NCBI RefSeq assembly: GCF_036226605.1
Contig: NZ_CP109000.1
Span: forward strand, 7,870,501 to 7,934,500
Length of the DNA: 64,000 bases
Direction of reading: 5' to 3'
Source: Streptomyces sp. NBC_00704
Lineage (GTDB): Bacteria > Actinomycetota > Actinomycetes > Streptomycetales > Streptomycetaceae
Shown: positions 35,272 to 43,685 of the stretch, one piece after another
Position numbering within the stretch: position 1 is the stretch's first letter
How the letters are laid out: each line of letters begins with the position of its first letter
Translations under genes and position numbers: made by a program
The notes under the pieces: model-generated
Seen by the model: the letters and a program-made list of their open reading frames with translations, nothing else
Databases searched by the model: none
Told to the model about the DNA's origin: nothing

Positions 35272-35472
35272 TCAAGGAAGGATCTTGATCGAGCTGTGCC
35301 AGTTCAGCTGGAGGGGCTGCTGGACGGCGATGTGCAGGAATCCCATCGCCTCCAGCTCACGGGCTCTGCGCAGCGGACCTACGTCAAACGGGCGCATCGC
35401 GCCGGAGCGGACAAGCTCCGCGATCTTGCTCTTGGCGGCGGAGTCGTCTCCGGCGAGCACCTGGAAGCCCCG
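35272..35472 (-). pseudogene. NADPH-dependent F420 reductase-like C-terminal remnant
   Basis: The minus-strand frame reads FQVLAGDDSAAKSKIAELVR, SGAMRPFDVGPLRRARELEA, then MGFLHIAVQQPL and a stop. From memory this is the closing part of an NADPH:F420 oxidoreductase-type protein. The Rossmann half is absent. Sequence from 35480 to 35870 shows no recognised gene. Confidence 0.7.
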
Positions 35473-35871
35473 CCCGCCTCATCCCGACTCGGCGCGTGCC
35501 CGCCCAGTTGCTGGCCCGCAAACTCGCGTACTGACAAACTGTTGGACGTTCTCGTTCGCGATGTGTCCCTCAAGGAACGTTTCGGTCTCGGCATCGGTCG
35601 GCTACCGACCCGGCGCGCCGCGACAGCTGAACTTGTCACCCGGCCCGCCTTCACCTCTTCCCGCTGATCGGTGAACCGGGCTGTCCGTACATCGAGGAGA
35701 CGGGTCGTCAAGCCCGCTGTGCTGCTCGATTTCCTGGCTTCGACGCTGCCGGCGTGCTGCTGCCGAACCGGAACCACTGACGACGCTAGGACACGGAGAA
35801 CGGGCACGGCAGCGGCGGCGATGCCCTCCATTTGGCTGGCAGGCGGTTCGAGGGATGGAGCAGCGCAATGT
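35473..35871. other. intergenic stretch, nothing recognised
   Basis: About 400 bases between the F420-reductase remnant and the gluconokinase gene. Open frames here show no family resemblance or ribosome-binding site that I can support. Confidence 0.35.
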
Positions 35872-36381
35872 TCAGGAGGGGGTGACGGCGGCATGAGCGA
35901 GGGCAGCGGTCTCCTGCGGCGTACCGTCGACCGGGATGGCCGCGCCCGCTTCGTCGTCGCCCAGCGGTTCTAGGTCGGCAAATTGCGAATCGAGCAGGCC
36001 GGGCGGCATGAAGTGGCCCTTTCGCGCAGTGATCCGTGCGGCAATCAGCTCACGCGAGCCATCGAGGTGCAAGAAGAAGACGTGCGCCGCGGCGGAAGCC
36101 AGCCGGTCACGGTAACGCCTCTTCAGCGCCGAGCAGGACACCACCCCTCCGCTGTCCTCATGATCAACCAGCCATCGTGCGATCTCGTCCAGCCAGGGGC
36201 GGCGGTCTTCGTCATCCAGCGGGTGGCCGGCTCGCATCTTCGTCACATTGGCTGGGGGGTGGAAGTCGTCCGCCTCGGCGTACGGAACACCGAGGCGCTG
36301 CGCCAGCAACTGGCCCACCGTGGTCTTTCCCGAGGCCGACACGCCCATGATCACGACCAGCGGAGCGGTGTGGTGCGACAT
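35872..36381 (-). CDS. gntK: gluconokinase
   Basis: A protein of 169 residues, the usual length for GntK-type gluconokinases. The P-loop is GVSASGKTTVGQLLA. The substrate signatures EADDFHPPANVTKMRAGHPL and CSALKRRYRDRL are both intact. It phosphorylates gluconate to 6-phosphogluconate, feeding the pentose phosphate pathway. It lies just downstream (36 bases) of a glucose dehydrogenase on the same strand, and together they make a direct glucose-to-6-phosphogluconate bypass. Confidence 0.93.
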   Translation of the reverse strand: MSHHTAPLVVIMGVSASGKTTVGQLLAQRLGVPYAEADDFHPPANVTKMRAGHPLDDEDRRPWLDEIARWLVDHEDSGGVVSCSALKRRYRDRLASAAAHVFFLHLDGSRELIAARITARKGHFMPPGLLDSQFADLEPLGDDEAGAAIPVDGTPQETAALAHAAVTPS

Positions 36382-36417
36382 CCGTCCAGGCTAGGGCCTG
36401 CCTGCGGATCGTGCCCG

Positions 36418-37464
36418 CTACAACTCGATGACCACCTTGACGTCGTCCGGTTGCGGAGTGAATGCCTCTGCCGCGCGCTCCAGCGGCACACGCCGGGTGA
36501 TCAGTCGCTCAAGCCATGACAGGTCGGCTTTGGCCAGCGCGTCGGCAGCCTGGCGGTAGTGGCGCAGGTTGGCGTTGACCGATCCCACCACCGCGTCGTT
36601 CTCCAGCACGATCTCCCTGTTGATGGCGCCCGCGTCCACGCTCACCCTGCGGCCTGCGGGCGACACACCGGTCAGGCACACCACCCCGTAGGGCGCGGTG
36701 CCCGTCAACGAGGCGAAGACGAGCTCGCTCGCGCCCGTGGCTTCGATGACGACATCCGGACACACGGCGGAGATGACCTGCTCAATCCCCTCAGCGTGGT
36801 AGGTGGCGCCCAAGTCCCGAACCAGAGCGGGCTTGGGCCCTTCGGTCGCCCGGTCGAGCACGTGCACCTCCAGGCCGCGCTGTTTGCCCAAGAGGGCGGC
36901 GAGCAGGCCGATGGGCCCCGCACCGGTCACCAGGACGCGGCGCGGCTCGAACCACGAACGGGCACCGACCCGCCCCACCTGTTCCCACGCCTTCGCCACC
37001 ACGGTGGTCGGTTCCATGAGCACACCAACGTGCTCCAGATGCGGCTCCAGCCTCACCACGTAGTCGGCTTCCACGCACCACACCTGCGCGCCATAGCCGT
37101 CGATCTCCTTGATACCGCGTTCGGTGTAGCGGCCGTTGCGGCACATGTCGAACTCCCCCCGGGCGCAGGCCCCACAGGGCTCGGGGTCCGGCCGGCGCAC
37201 CACCCCGGCGACAAGGTCACCGGACGAGAAACCGCTGCCAGGAGGCGCCTGGCGCACTCGCCCGAGAGACTCATGCCCGAGGACCAGCCACTCACGGCCC
37301 GGAGGGGCCCAGCCGTACTCACCTCGGGCGATCTCCCTGTCCGTTCCGCACACCCCCACCGCCAAGCCCTGCACCAACAGTTCACCGGTTGCCGGGACGG
37401 CCTCCGGCACATCCCGTACCTCAACGGGCCCCCTTGAGCCGGGCCGCACCGTCAATGCACGCAT
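36418..37464 (-). CDS. glucose 1-dehydrogenase (zinc, medium-chain type)
   Basis: A protein of 348 residues. Zinc ligands are Cys in GVCGTDREIARG and His-Glu in REWLVLGHESLGRV, a pattern seen in archaeal-type glucose dehydrogenases. A Cys-rich lobe (EPCGACARGEFDMCRNGRYTERG) binds the second zinc. The NAD(P) site is VTGAGPIGLLAAL near 205. It oxidises glucose to gluconolactone with NAD(P)H production. Gluconokinase is encoded immediately downstream. ATG 37464 has GAGG before it; longer in-frame starts are not supported. AGGGACGCGTCCCT lies about 90 bases upstream. Confidence 0.85.
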   Translation of the reverse strand: MRALTVRPGSRGPVEVRDVPEAVPATGELLVQGLAVGVCGTDREIARGEYGWAPPGREWLVLGHESLGRVRQAPPGSGFSSGDLVAGVVRRPDPEPCGACARGEFDMCRNGRYTERGIKEIDGYGAQVWCVEADYVVRLEPHLEHVGVLMEPTTVVAKAWEQVGRVGARSWFEPRRVLVTGAGPIGLLAALLGKQRGLEVHVLDRATEGPKPALVRDLGATYHAEGIEQVISAVCPDVVIEATGASELVFASLTGTAPYGVVCLTGVSPAGRRVSVDAGAINREIVLENDAVVGSVNANLRHYRQAADALAKADLSWLERLITRRVPLERAAEAFTPQPDDVKVVIEL

Positions 37465-37549
37465 CGCCAACCTCGTCCCACTCGTCCCTCGGCGCCGCAA
37501 CTTCGCGCGCCGCTGCTTTTCGTCTGTCCCTCTTTGAGGTGTGTCCCGC

Positions 37550-38500
37550 TCAGAGGGACGCGTCCCTTGCACCGCCTTCCTGAGCGGGAGGTTCCGCATC
37601 GTCCGCCGGCGGCTCGGCGTTCGGGATCGCTCCTCGGCCGCTTGGGGTACGAAGCCGGTAGCGCAGGTAGAGGTATGAGTTCTGTCGACGGACGCTGATC
37701 AGGTCCGTCCACACCGGTTGGTCCGGCAGCAGTTCGAGTCCGGAGATCACCCCGGGCCGGTATGTGCCGTCCCGGCCGGCGAGCACTGGGGACGTAGTGA
37801 GGAACAGCTCGTCCAGCAGGCCCTCGCCGAGCAGGTGACCGATGAGCTGCGGCCCGCCCTCGGTGAGGACCGCAGTGTGGCCCCGGGCGTGGAGAGCCGA
37901 GAGGACGTCGGCCATACGGAGGGCGGATCCTTCGACCGCGGTGAGTATCACGCAGGTTGGCGGCAGGTGTCCCTCGAGCCGGCGGGCGCCGTCCGTGGTG
38001 GTGGCCACGAGCGCGCCGGACTGCAGCGCTGGGTGCTCGGTGGGCACGTCGCCGCTCGCTGTGACCATAACCAGTTGCGGCTGCGTGGCACGTTTCAGGC
38101 TGCGTCGTAAGTCGACGAAGTCGGGCGCGGCTTGCGGACAGACGTGATCGGGGGTCCAGAGGTGGCGGGGTGTGGCTCGGAGTGTACCGGCGCCGATGAG
38201 CACCGCGTCGGCGCATGCGCGCAGCAGGCCCATGACGAAGCGGTCCGCGGGTTCACGCCCGCTGATCGCCGATCCGGAAGAGGGGTATGCGGGGCCGAGG
38301 GCGACCACTCCGTCAAGTGAGGTGACGAAGTTTGCGTACACGCAGGGCGTGGTGAAGCCCAGGTTGCCGCCGTAGGCGGTGGCGAGCGCAGGGGGCAGAC
38401 CGAAATGGGGCTGCCCGGCCTTCTCATACAGCAACTCCAGGGGCCTCACCGAGCCTGTCCGTGTTGGGCCGGCGGTGTGCGCGGCGCCGGCCTCAGCCAT
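37550..38500 (-). CDS. RibD C-terminal / dihydrofolate-reductase-like protein
   Basis: A protein of 316 residues. Residues about 45-275 form the RibD_C/DHFR fold: VYANFVTSLDGVVALGPAYP, DRFVMGLLRACADAVLIGAG, HTAVLTEGGPQLIGHLLGEG. These bind NADPH and a pterin- or pyrimidine-like substrate. The ~40-residue tail is rich in Pro, Ala and acidic residues. The start overlaps the end of the GTP cyclohydrolase I gene by 8 bases, so both are made together. This points to a reduced-pterin product rather than riboflavin, but that is inference. Confidence 0.85.
   Translation of the reverse strand: MAEAGAAHTAGPTRTGSVRPLELLYEKAGQPHFGLPPALATAYGGNLGFTTPCVYANFVTSLDGVVALGPAYPSSGSAISGREPADRFVMGLLRACADAVLIGAGTLRATPRHLWTPDHVCPQAAPDFVDLRRSLKRATQPQLVMVTASGDVPTEHPALQSGALVATTTDGARRLEGHLPPTCVILTAVEGSALRMADVLSALHARGHTAVLTEGGPQLIGHLLGEGLLDELFLTTSPVLAGRDGTYRPGVISGLELLPDQPVWTDLISVRRQNSYLYLRYRLRTPSGRGAIPNAEPPADDAEPPAQEGGARDASL
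37554..37567. promoter_or_regulatory. perfect palindrome AGGGACGCGTCCCT upstream of glucose dehydrogenase
   Basis: It lies in the last codons of the RibD-like gene and about 90 bases upstream of the glucose dehydrogenase start. GGGAC/GTCCC arms are those of DevR-type boxes. It may be fortuitous within coding sequence. Confidence 0.3.
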
Positions 38501-39206
38501 GTCCGGCCAGGCCGCGCTGGCCGCACAGCGTGAAGAATTCGCCGCGCAGTTGAGGATCTTCGTCGTAGGTGCCCCGCCAGTGGGTGGTACGAGTGCTGGA
38601 CTCGATCTCCCGCACACCGCGCATCTGCGTGCACAGATGCACCGCTTCCAGGTGGACCGCGACGCCGTGCGGCAGCAGGATCTGCTGCAAGGATTCGGCG
38701 AGCTGGCGGCCGATGCGCTCCTGCACCGAGAAACGGCGGGCGAACAAACGCACCAGCCTGGTCAGCTTGGACAGGCCGAGGATGTGCTCATGGGCGATGT
38801 ACCCGACGTACGCCTTGCCGAAGAACGGCAGAGCGTGGTGCTCACAGAGAGCGAAGAACGGAATCGGCCCTTCGACGATTTGACTGATTCGGCAGTCCGA
38901 ACCGCCGTGGCATTCGGTCTCGAAGGCGGTGACCAGCTTCTCATCGCCTTCGTACCCGCTGGTGGCGTCGAAGAGGGCGCGCAGGAAGCGGCGGGGCGTG
39001 TCCGCGGTGGCCGCTGATCCCACAGCCAGGCCGAGCGCCTCGAAGATCTCCTTGACGTAGCCCTCGAACCGCTGCCACTCCTCGGGGGCGATGTGCCGCG
39101 GCGACACAGCCGCCCACTCCACCTCGTCCGTGACGGGTACCAGGCTCTCACCAACCAGCCCGACGACCGGCGGGGGGCCATTCATCTGCATGGATTGATC
39201 GTTCAT
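38493..39206 (-). CDS. folE: GTP cyclohydrolase I
   Basis: A protein of 237 residues. Zinc-binding Cys and His lie in FFALCEHHALPFFGKAYVGY, and the second Cys in HLCTQMRGV, so all metal ligands are present. The motif SVQERIGRQLAESLQ and the ending STRTTHWRG are also standard. It converts GTP to 7,8-dihydroneopterin triphosphate, the first step of folate and pterin synthesis. ATG 39206 is chosen for GAGG at 8 bases; an upstream TTG is the only longer option. The gene overlaps a RibD/DHFR-like gene and is probably a second, pathway-specific FolE. A broken copy lies at 50560-50860. Confidence 0.92.
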   Translation of the reverse strand: MNDQSMQMNGPPPVVGLVGESLVPVTDEVEWAAVSPRHIAPEEWQRFEGYVKEIFEALGLAVGSAATADTPRRFLRALFDATSGYEGDEKLVTAFETECHGGSDCRISQIVEGPIPFFALCEHHALPFFGKAYVGYIAHEHILGLSKLTRLVRLFARRFSVQERIGRQLAESLQQILLPHGVAVHLEAVHLCTQMRGVREIESSTRTTHWRGTYDEDPQLRGEFFTLCGQRGLAGHG

Positions 39207-39881
39207 TTGCAGCCTCAAGACGCGCGACGTGCGCTCTCGTCTCGTCTCACCGAAAGTCGATCGCTTCCATTATCGGCCGATCCGTGCGCGAGCGCTGCGT
39301 GAGCTCACAACGCGTCTGAGGCAGCACATTGAGTAGCGTTGACGGTCAGGTACGGGCCCGCTGCCGGCCGACCCGTAGAGGTCCAACAGGCGCGTCCGGG
39401 TGGGCGGCGGTAACAGCGGCCTGCAGGTGGCACTTCGGCTTCAGCGACGGCTGCGCCGTGGCGGGCCGTCGCCGTTTTTACTGTCCGCTCGCTCGGTGGG
39501 GCGTATGCGGCAGCCCTGCCGCCGCCATGACTGCGGGCACCACAGTGGACGGATCGCCACTGGCCAACCACCGGAAGCGGGCCACCAACATGAGCTCGTC
39601 GACACTCTCCCGCACGAAGCCATCGACGATGCCCAGGTCGCCGACGCGTTCCGTCACCATGCCGGCGTGGATGGCCCGCCACGCGCACTGCCCCGTCGTC
39701 ATCGTGGCCTGACCGTGGCCTCTGTGCGGTCGGCACGGCCGGGAATGCCGGACGCAGCGGCCTCGTCGGGCGGGCGCAGGTCCGGCGTGCCGGTGTGGCC
39801 TGCTTCCCTTCAGGTGAGCGCGTAATGTGACAAGGCACGGCGACGTGATGACGGTGCCTGATGGCGCCGGGAGGAAGCACC
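39207..39881. other. promoter regions and one doubtful small ORF
   Basis: About 670 bases between folE and the PP2C gene. The only frame worth listing is the minus-strand 74-codon ORF at 39478-39702, given separately. The rest shows no recognised gene. Confidence 0.35.
39478..39702 (-). CDS. small hypothetical protein
   Basis: A frame of 74 codons: DLGIVDGFVRESVDELMLVA then RFRWLASGDPSTVVPAVMAA. The composition looks protein-like, and the ending resembles small Streptomyces proteins that I cannot name. The ribosome-binding site is weak; a second ATG at 39660 is possible. It could also be a remnant. Confidence 0.35.
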   Translation of the reverse strand: MTTGQCAWRAIHAGMVTERVGDLGIVDGFVRESVDELMLVARFRWLASGDPSTVVPAVMAAAGLPHTPHRASGQ

Positions 39882-41201
39882 ATGGCGCACAACCCGTGGC
39901 ACAGGCGGGAGCGGGGCCGGACCCTGGAGGGCGTGGCCGCCCGGCCGCCGCAGCGTGACCTGGACCGGCAGCGGCTGCGCCACTTGCTGGACGCGATCGG
40001 GGCGGTCAGTTCCGACATGGACACCCGCACGGTGCTGCATCGCATCGTGGAGGCCGCCACCGACCTCGTGGCCGCGCGCTACGGGGCACTGGGCGTGCTC
40101 TCGGAGAGCGGCAAGGTCATCGACCTGATCACGGTGGGCATCGAAGACCCGCACTTGTGTGCCGACATGGGCATGCCGCAGGGCCACGGGCTGCTGCACA
40201 CCATGGTGGACGACCGGGAGCCGCTGCGGGTGGCGGATGTGGCCGCGCACCCGCGTTCCGTCGGGTTTCCGTCCGGGCATCCGCTCATGCGGACCCTGAT
40301 AGGTGTTCCGCTCATGGTGCGTGGCACCGTTTACGGCGACCTCTACCTCGCCGACAAGAAGGACGGCACACCCTTCGACGACGATGACGAGGGGCTGCTG
40401 ACCGCGCTGGCCAGTGCGGCGGGCGTCAGTCTCGAGAACGCCCGCCTTTACGAGCATCTGAAACGCGCCGCCGAGCACTTCCAGCGTCGCATGCTGCCCG
40501 TTCTTCCCGACCTTGCGCCGCTCGAGGCGACCGCCCGCTACGAACCGGCCTCGGTTCTGCCCAGGTTGGGCGGAGACTGGTACGACGCCATGACCCTTCC
40601 CGACGGCGCCATCTGCGTGGTGGTGGGCGACGTGACCGGCCACGATGTCGAGGCCGCCCCGCTGATGGGCCAGATCCGCAACATGCTGCGGGCACTCGCC
40701 CTCGACCGGGGCGAGCCGCCCGGCCAGGTCATGTCGAGACTGGACCATGCCCTGACGATGTTCGACGATCCGCCCACGGCCACCCTGGTACTCGGCCGCA
40801 TCGAGCGTGGCCGTGAAGGGGGCGGGGAGTACACGTTCAGCTGGAGCAACGCGGGGCATCTGCCGCCGCTGCTGGTCGGCGCGGACGGCAGCGCGCGCTA
40901 CCTCGCCCCCGCTCGCCACGGCATCCCGGTGGGCATCGATGCGTCCGTCTCCCGGTACAGCCACGAACACCCCCTTCTGCCCGGCAGCACCCTGCTGCTG
41001 TTCACCGACGGGCTGGTCGAGCGTCGCGACCAGGACATCGACACCGGACTTGACGACCTCGCCGAGCAGGCCGCACGCCTGGTCACGGCCCCACTGGAGG
41101 AACTGTGCGACGCCCTGATCAGCCGAAGCCGGCAGGTGTTCGACGACGATGTCGCCCTGCTCGCCCTGCGCACCCCCTTGGACAGCCCAAAAAGGGGGTG
41201 A
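39882..41201 (+). CDS. GAF-domain PP2C-type (SpoIIE) serine phosphatase
   Basis: A protein of 439 residues. The GAF domain (about 25-190) shows VAARYGALGVL and LYLADKKDGTPFDDDDEGLL. The SpoIIE/RsbU phosphatase domain (about 200-435) has metal-binding motifs GGDWYDAM and VVGDVTGHDVEAAPLMGQIR, plus LLLFTDGLVERRDQDIDTGL and FDDDVALLAL, all with their Asp residues. It should dephosphorylate an anti-sigma antagonist of STAS type in response to a GAF ligand or redox signal. A STAS protein is encoded convergently 119 bases away. ATG 39882 has GGAGGAAG upstream; the in-frame ATG at 39861 does not. Confidence 0.9.
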   Translation: MAHNPWHRRERGRTLEGVAARPPQRDLDRQRLRHLLDAIGAVSSDMDTRTVLHRIVEAATDLVAARYGALGVLSESGKVIDLITVGIEDPHLCADMGMPQGHGLLHTMVDDREPLRVADVAAHPRSVGFPSGHPLMRTLIGVPLMVRGTVYGDLYLADKKDGTPFDDDDEGLLTALASAAGVSLENARLYEHLKRAAEHFQRRMLPVLPDLAPLEATARYEPASVLPRLGGDWYDAMTLPDGAICVVVGDVTGHDVEAAPLMGQIRNMLRALALDRGEPPGQVMSRLDHALTMFDDPPTATLVLGRIERGREGGGEYTFSWSNAGHLPPLLVGADGSARYLAPARHGIPVGIDASVSRYSHEHPLLPGSTLLLFTDGLVERRDQDIDTGLDDLAEQAARLVTAPLEELCDALISRSRQVFDDDVALLALRTPLDSPKRG

Positions 41202-41319
41202 GTGACACGCGCGGCGTCCCCCTGCCGTCGGACAGCAGGAACGGGACGTCACCGGCGGCTGCCTGCCTCGTCTGCTGGTCGCCGTCTGGACCTCCGAGTC
41301 GGCGGCCCAGCGGCGTTCC

Positions 41320-41727
41320 TCAGTGGGAGGAGCGATGCGGCCAGTGCGCGAGGCTGCCGGACGCGGGAACGGATTGCGTCGCTTCCGGTGTCGTCGGGTA
41401 GATGTCGTAGCTCTCGCGCATGCCGCTGAGGTCGAAGATCTTGAGTACCCGGACGGAGACGGATGCGATACGCAGCGAACCTTTGTGTTCACGGATGCGT
41501 TTGGTGATCGCCACGATCACGCCCAGCCCCATCGAGTCCATGAAGGTGACGAAGCCCAGGTCCAGTACGAAGTGGCGGTGCCCCTCGTCGACAAGCCTGA
41601 TGACTGCTTCGCGGATCATGGGGGCGGTATGCGCGTCCACGTCACCGTCGACTTCGACGACCGTCCAGCCGTTGACCAAGTCGTAGCTCACCATCATGGT
41701 CTCGTGCCGGATGATGTTCGTTCGCAT
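41320..41727 (-). CDS. STAS-domain anti-sigma factor antagonist
   Basis: A protein of 135 residues. The STAS domain (about 12-110) contains HFVLDLGFVTFMDSMGLGVI with the phosphorylatable Ser in F-M-D-S-M-G-L. It should bind an anti-sigma kinase when dephosphorylated and so free a stress sigma factor. No kinase gene is in the window. ATG 41727 has AAGGG at 6-7 bases, whereas the ATG at 41733 is too close to it. The neighbouring PP2C phosphatase is its plausible activator. Confidence 0.88.
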   Translation of the reverse strand: MRTNIIRHETMMVSYDLVNGWTVVEVDGDVDAHTAPMIREAVIRLVDEGHRHFVLDLGFVTFMDSMGLGVIVAITKRIREHKGSLRIASVSVRVLKIFDLSGMRESYDIYPTTPEATQSVPASGSLAHWPHRSSH

Positions 41728-41856
41728 GATCATCCCTTTTCATGGCTCCGGACGCTGGAACTCCCCGGCACGGCGAAGCGAGGACGGTCGATCGGGCACG
41801 CCCGTACCCGATCGCGGTCCGCCGGGGGCCGACACCACCAGTGTCTCGCGCATTGG

Positions 41857-42219
41857 TCAGCGGCTCTTGGTCAGCCACTCGGCGAGGACGGCGGCCTGGC
41901 TGTGGTCCACGTCCTTGGTGGCGGTCAGCAGCATGAGCCTGTCGTTCCCAGCCAGAGCACGCAGATGCTCGACTGCCTCGCGGTGTCCAGCGTCACGCAG
42001 TTCCGCGAGGTAGCGGCGGCGGAACTCGGCGAAGCGACCGGGTTCATGGCCGTACCACTTACGCAGTTCGGTCGACGGGGCGACATCGCGGAGCCACTCG
42101 TCCAGACGCGCCTCCTCCTTGCGCATGCCTCGCGGCCAGACACGGTCGACCAGCACGCGCTTGCCGTCCTTCGGGGAGGGCTCCTCGTAGACTCGGCGAT
42201 AGGTGATCTGTTTGGCCAT
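41857..42219 (-). CDS. DUF488 family protein (copy 1)
   Basis: A protein of 120 residues, complete for DUF488: VLVDRVWPRGMRKEEARLDE, WLRDVAPSTELRKWYGHEPG, FRRRYLAEL, and LLTATKDVDHSQAAVLAEWL. The biochemical role is unknown. The ATG has AAAGG at good spacing. A divergent paralog lies at 50922-51284, roughly half identical by eye. It is bordered by stress-related genes. From 42220 to 42452 no gene is seen. Confidence 0.88.
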   Translation of the reverse strand: MAKQITYRRVYEEPSPKDGKRVLVDRVWPRGMRKEEARLDEWLRDVAPSTELRKWYGHEPGRFAEFRRRYLAELRDAGHREAVEHLRALAGNDRLMLLTATKDVDHSQAAVLAEWLTKSR

Positions 42220-42452
42220 AAGGGTGCCTTTCAGGTCGGTCGCCCGCCCCAGCTCTCAGGCGGGCCGACATGTGCATCCCGTGCGAGGCAGATGTTTCCG
42301 ATTCTCCATTTTATCGGCGACAGCTCATCCGAACCCGTCAGAGCTGTGTCCGGTCGGCCCCCACAGCCGCCCCCGGTGCAGAGCGGCGGCGTGCAGATCA
42401 GTGGCTGCTCTGAAAACGCTCAGTGGATGGTGCAATTGGCCCAAGCGCTGTG

Positions 42453-43685
42453 TCAGTTGGGGATGAGCTGGTCCAGTGGTAGGTCCGGATCTGCGAGTTT
42501 GTCCCGGTCGATCTGGTTGCCGGAGCGGATCAGGTGCTGGATCGTGTCGTTGACGTCCCAGACATTGACGTTCATGCCGGCCAGTACACGTCCGTCGGCC
42601 AGCCAGAAGGCGAGGAACTCGCGTCGGGACAGGTCGCCACGTACGACGACGTCGTCGTACTTTCCGGGTTCTGCATAGCCCGCGTACTCCATGCCCAGGT
42701 CGTACTGGTCGGTGAAGAAGTACGGCACCCGGTCGTAGATCGACCGCTCGCCCAGCATGGAGCGGGCGGCCGTCTCGGGCTGGTGCAGGGCGTTGGCCCA
42801 GTGCTCCAGGCGGATGTGTCTGTCCAGCCCGCGGTGAAAGGCGTTGGCCACGTCACCGACCGCGTAGATGTGCGGGTCGGAGCTGCGCAGGGAGGCGTCG
42901 ACCACGACGCCGTTGTCGACCTGCAGACCGGAGTCGGTGGCCAGTTGGGTGTGGGGGACGGCGCCGATGCCGACCAGGACAGCGTCGGCGTCGATGCGGG
43001 TCCCGTCGGCCAGCAGAACCCCGGCGGCCTTCTGGCCGGTGCCGGCGATCTCGGTGACCTGCGCGCTGACTCGCAGGTCGACGCCGTGTTCCCGGTGGAG
43101 GTCGGCGAACACGGGCGCGATCTGTGGGCCCAGGACGCGCAGCAGGGGCAGTTCGCCCGCTTCCAGGACGGTGACCTCGACGCCGGCGGTCCGGGCGGCG
43201 GAGGCCACTTCGAGGCCGATCCAGCCTCCGCCGACGAAGACCATGCGGGAGGCGGTCCGCAACGTCGATCGGATGCGTTCGCAGTCGCCGACGCGGCGCA
43301 GGTGGAGCACTTCGTCGAAGTCCGCGCCAGGTACCGGGAGGCGACGCGGGGAGGCGCCGGTGGCCAGCAGCAGCTTGTCGTAGCCGATCGTCTCGCCACC
43401 GGAGACGGTGACCGTGCGCCGGTGGCGGTCGAGCGCGGTGACGGTGGTGTCCAGCCGTAGCTCGATGTCGTGGTCGGTGTACCACTGAAGAGGGTGGACG
43501 AAGATCGTCTCGCGGTCCTGCTTGCCCTGCAGATACCCCTTGGACAGCGGCGGGCGTTCGTACGGCGGCTCCGGCTCATCCCCGATGAGTACGATCCGGC
43601 CCTCGAAGCCGTGCCCGCGCAGTGCTTCGGCGCCCTTGGCGCCGGCCAGGCTCGCCCCGGCGATCACGAACGTGGCCTTGGCCAT
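42453..43685 (-). CDS. FAD-dependent ferredoxin-reductase-like oxidoreductase
   Basis: A protein of 410 residues. The FAD site near the N-terminus is FVIAGASLAGAKGAEALRGH, and the NAD(P) site is MVFVGGGWIGLEVASAARTA near 150. DPHIYAVGDVANAF binds FAD at about 280. The C-terminal reductase domain ends DLPLDQLIPN. Such enzymes pass electrons from NAD(P)H to ferredoxin or rubredoxin for monooxygenases. Its ATG overlaps the transaldolase stop by one base (TGATG), and AAGGA lies before it. Its redox partner could be the ferredoxin at 48357-48686. Confidence 0.9.
   Translation of the reverse strand: MAKATFVIAGASLAGAKGAEALRGHGFEGRIVLIGDEPEPPYERPPLSKGYLQGKQDRETIFVHPLQWYTDHDIELRLDTTVTALDRHRRTVTVSGGETIGYDKLLLATGASPRRLPVPGADFDEVLHLRRVGDCERIRSTLRTASRMVFVGGGWIGLEVASAARTAGVEVTVLEAGELPLLRVLGPQIAPVFADLHREHGVDLRVSAQVTEIAGTGQKAAGVLLADGTRIDADAVLVGIGAVPHTQLATDSGLQVDNGVVVDASLRSSDPHIYAVGDVANAFHRGLDRHIRLEHWANALHQPETAARSMLGERSIYDRVPYFFTDQYDLGMEYAGYAEPGKYDDVVVRGDLSRREFLAFWLADGRVLAGMNVNVWDVNDTIQHLIRSGNQIDRDKLADPDLPLDQLIPN

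Noticed and set aside
41221..41239. Hairpin CCTGCCGTC/GACAGCAGG between convergent PP2C and STAS genes as a terminator
   Set aside because: It has one mismatch and almost no loop; weaker than the hairpin at 57358 and not secure enough to list.
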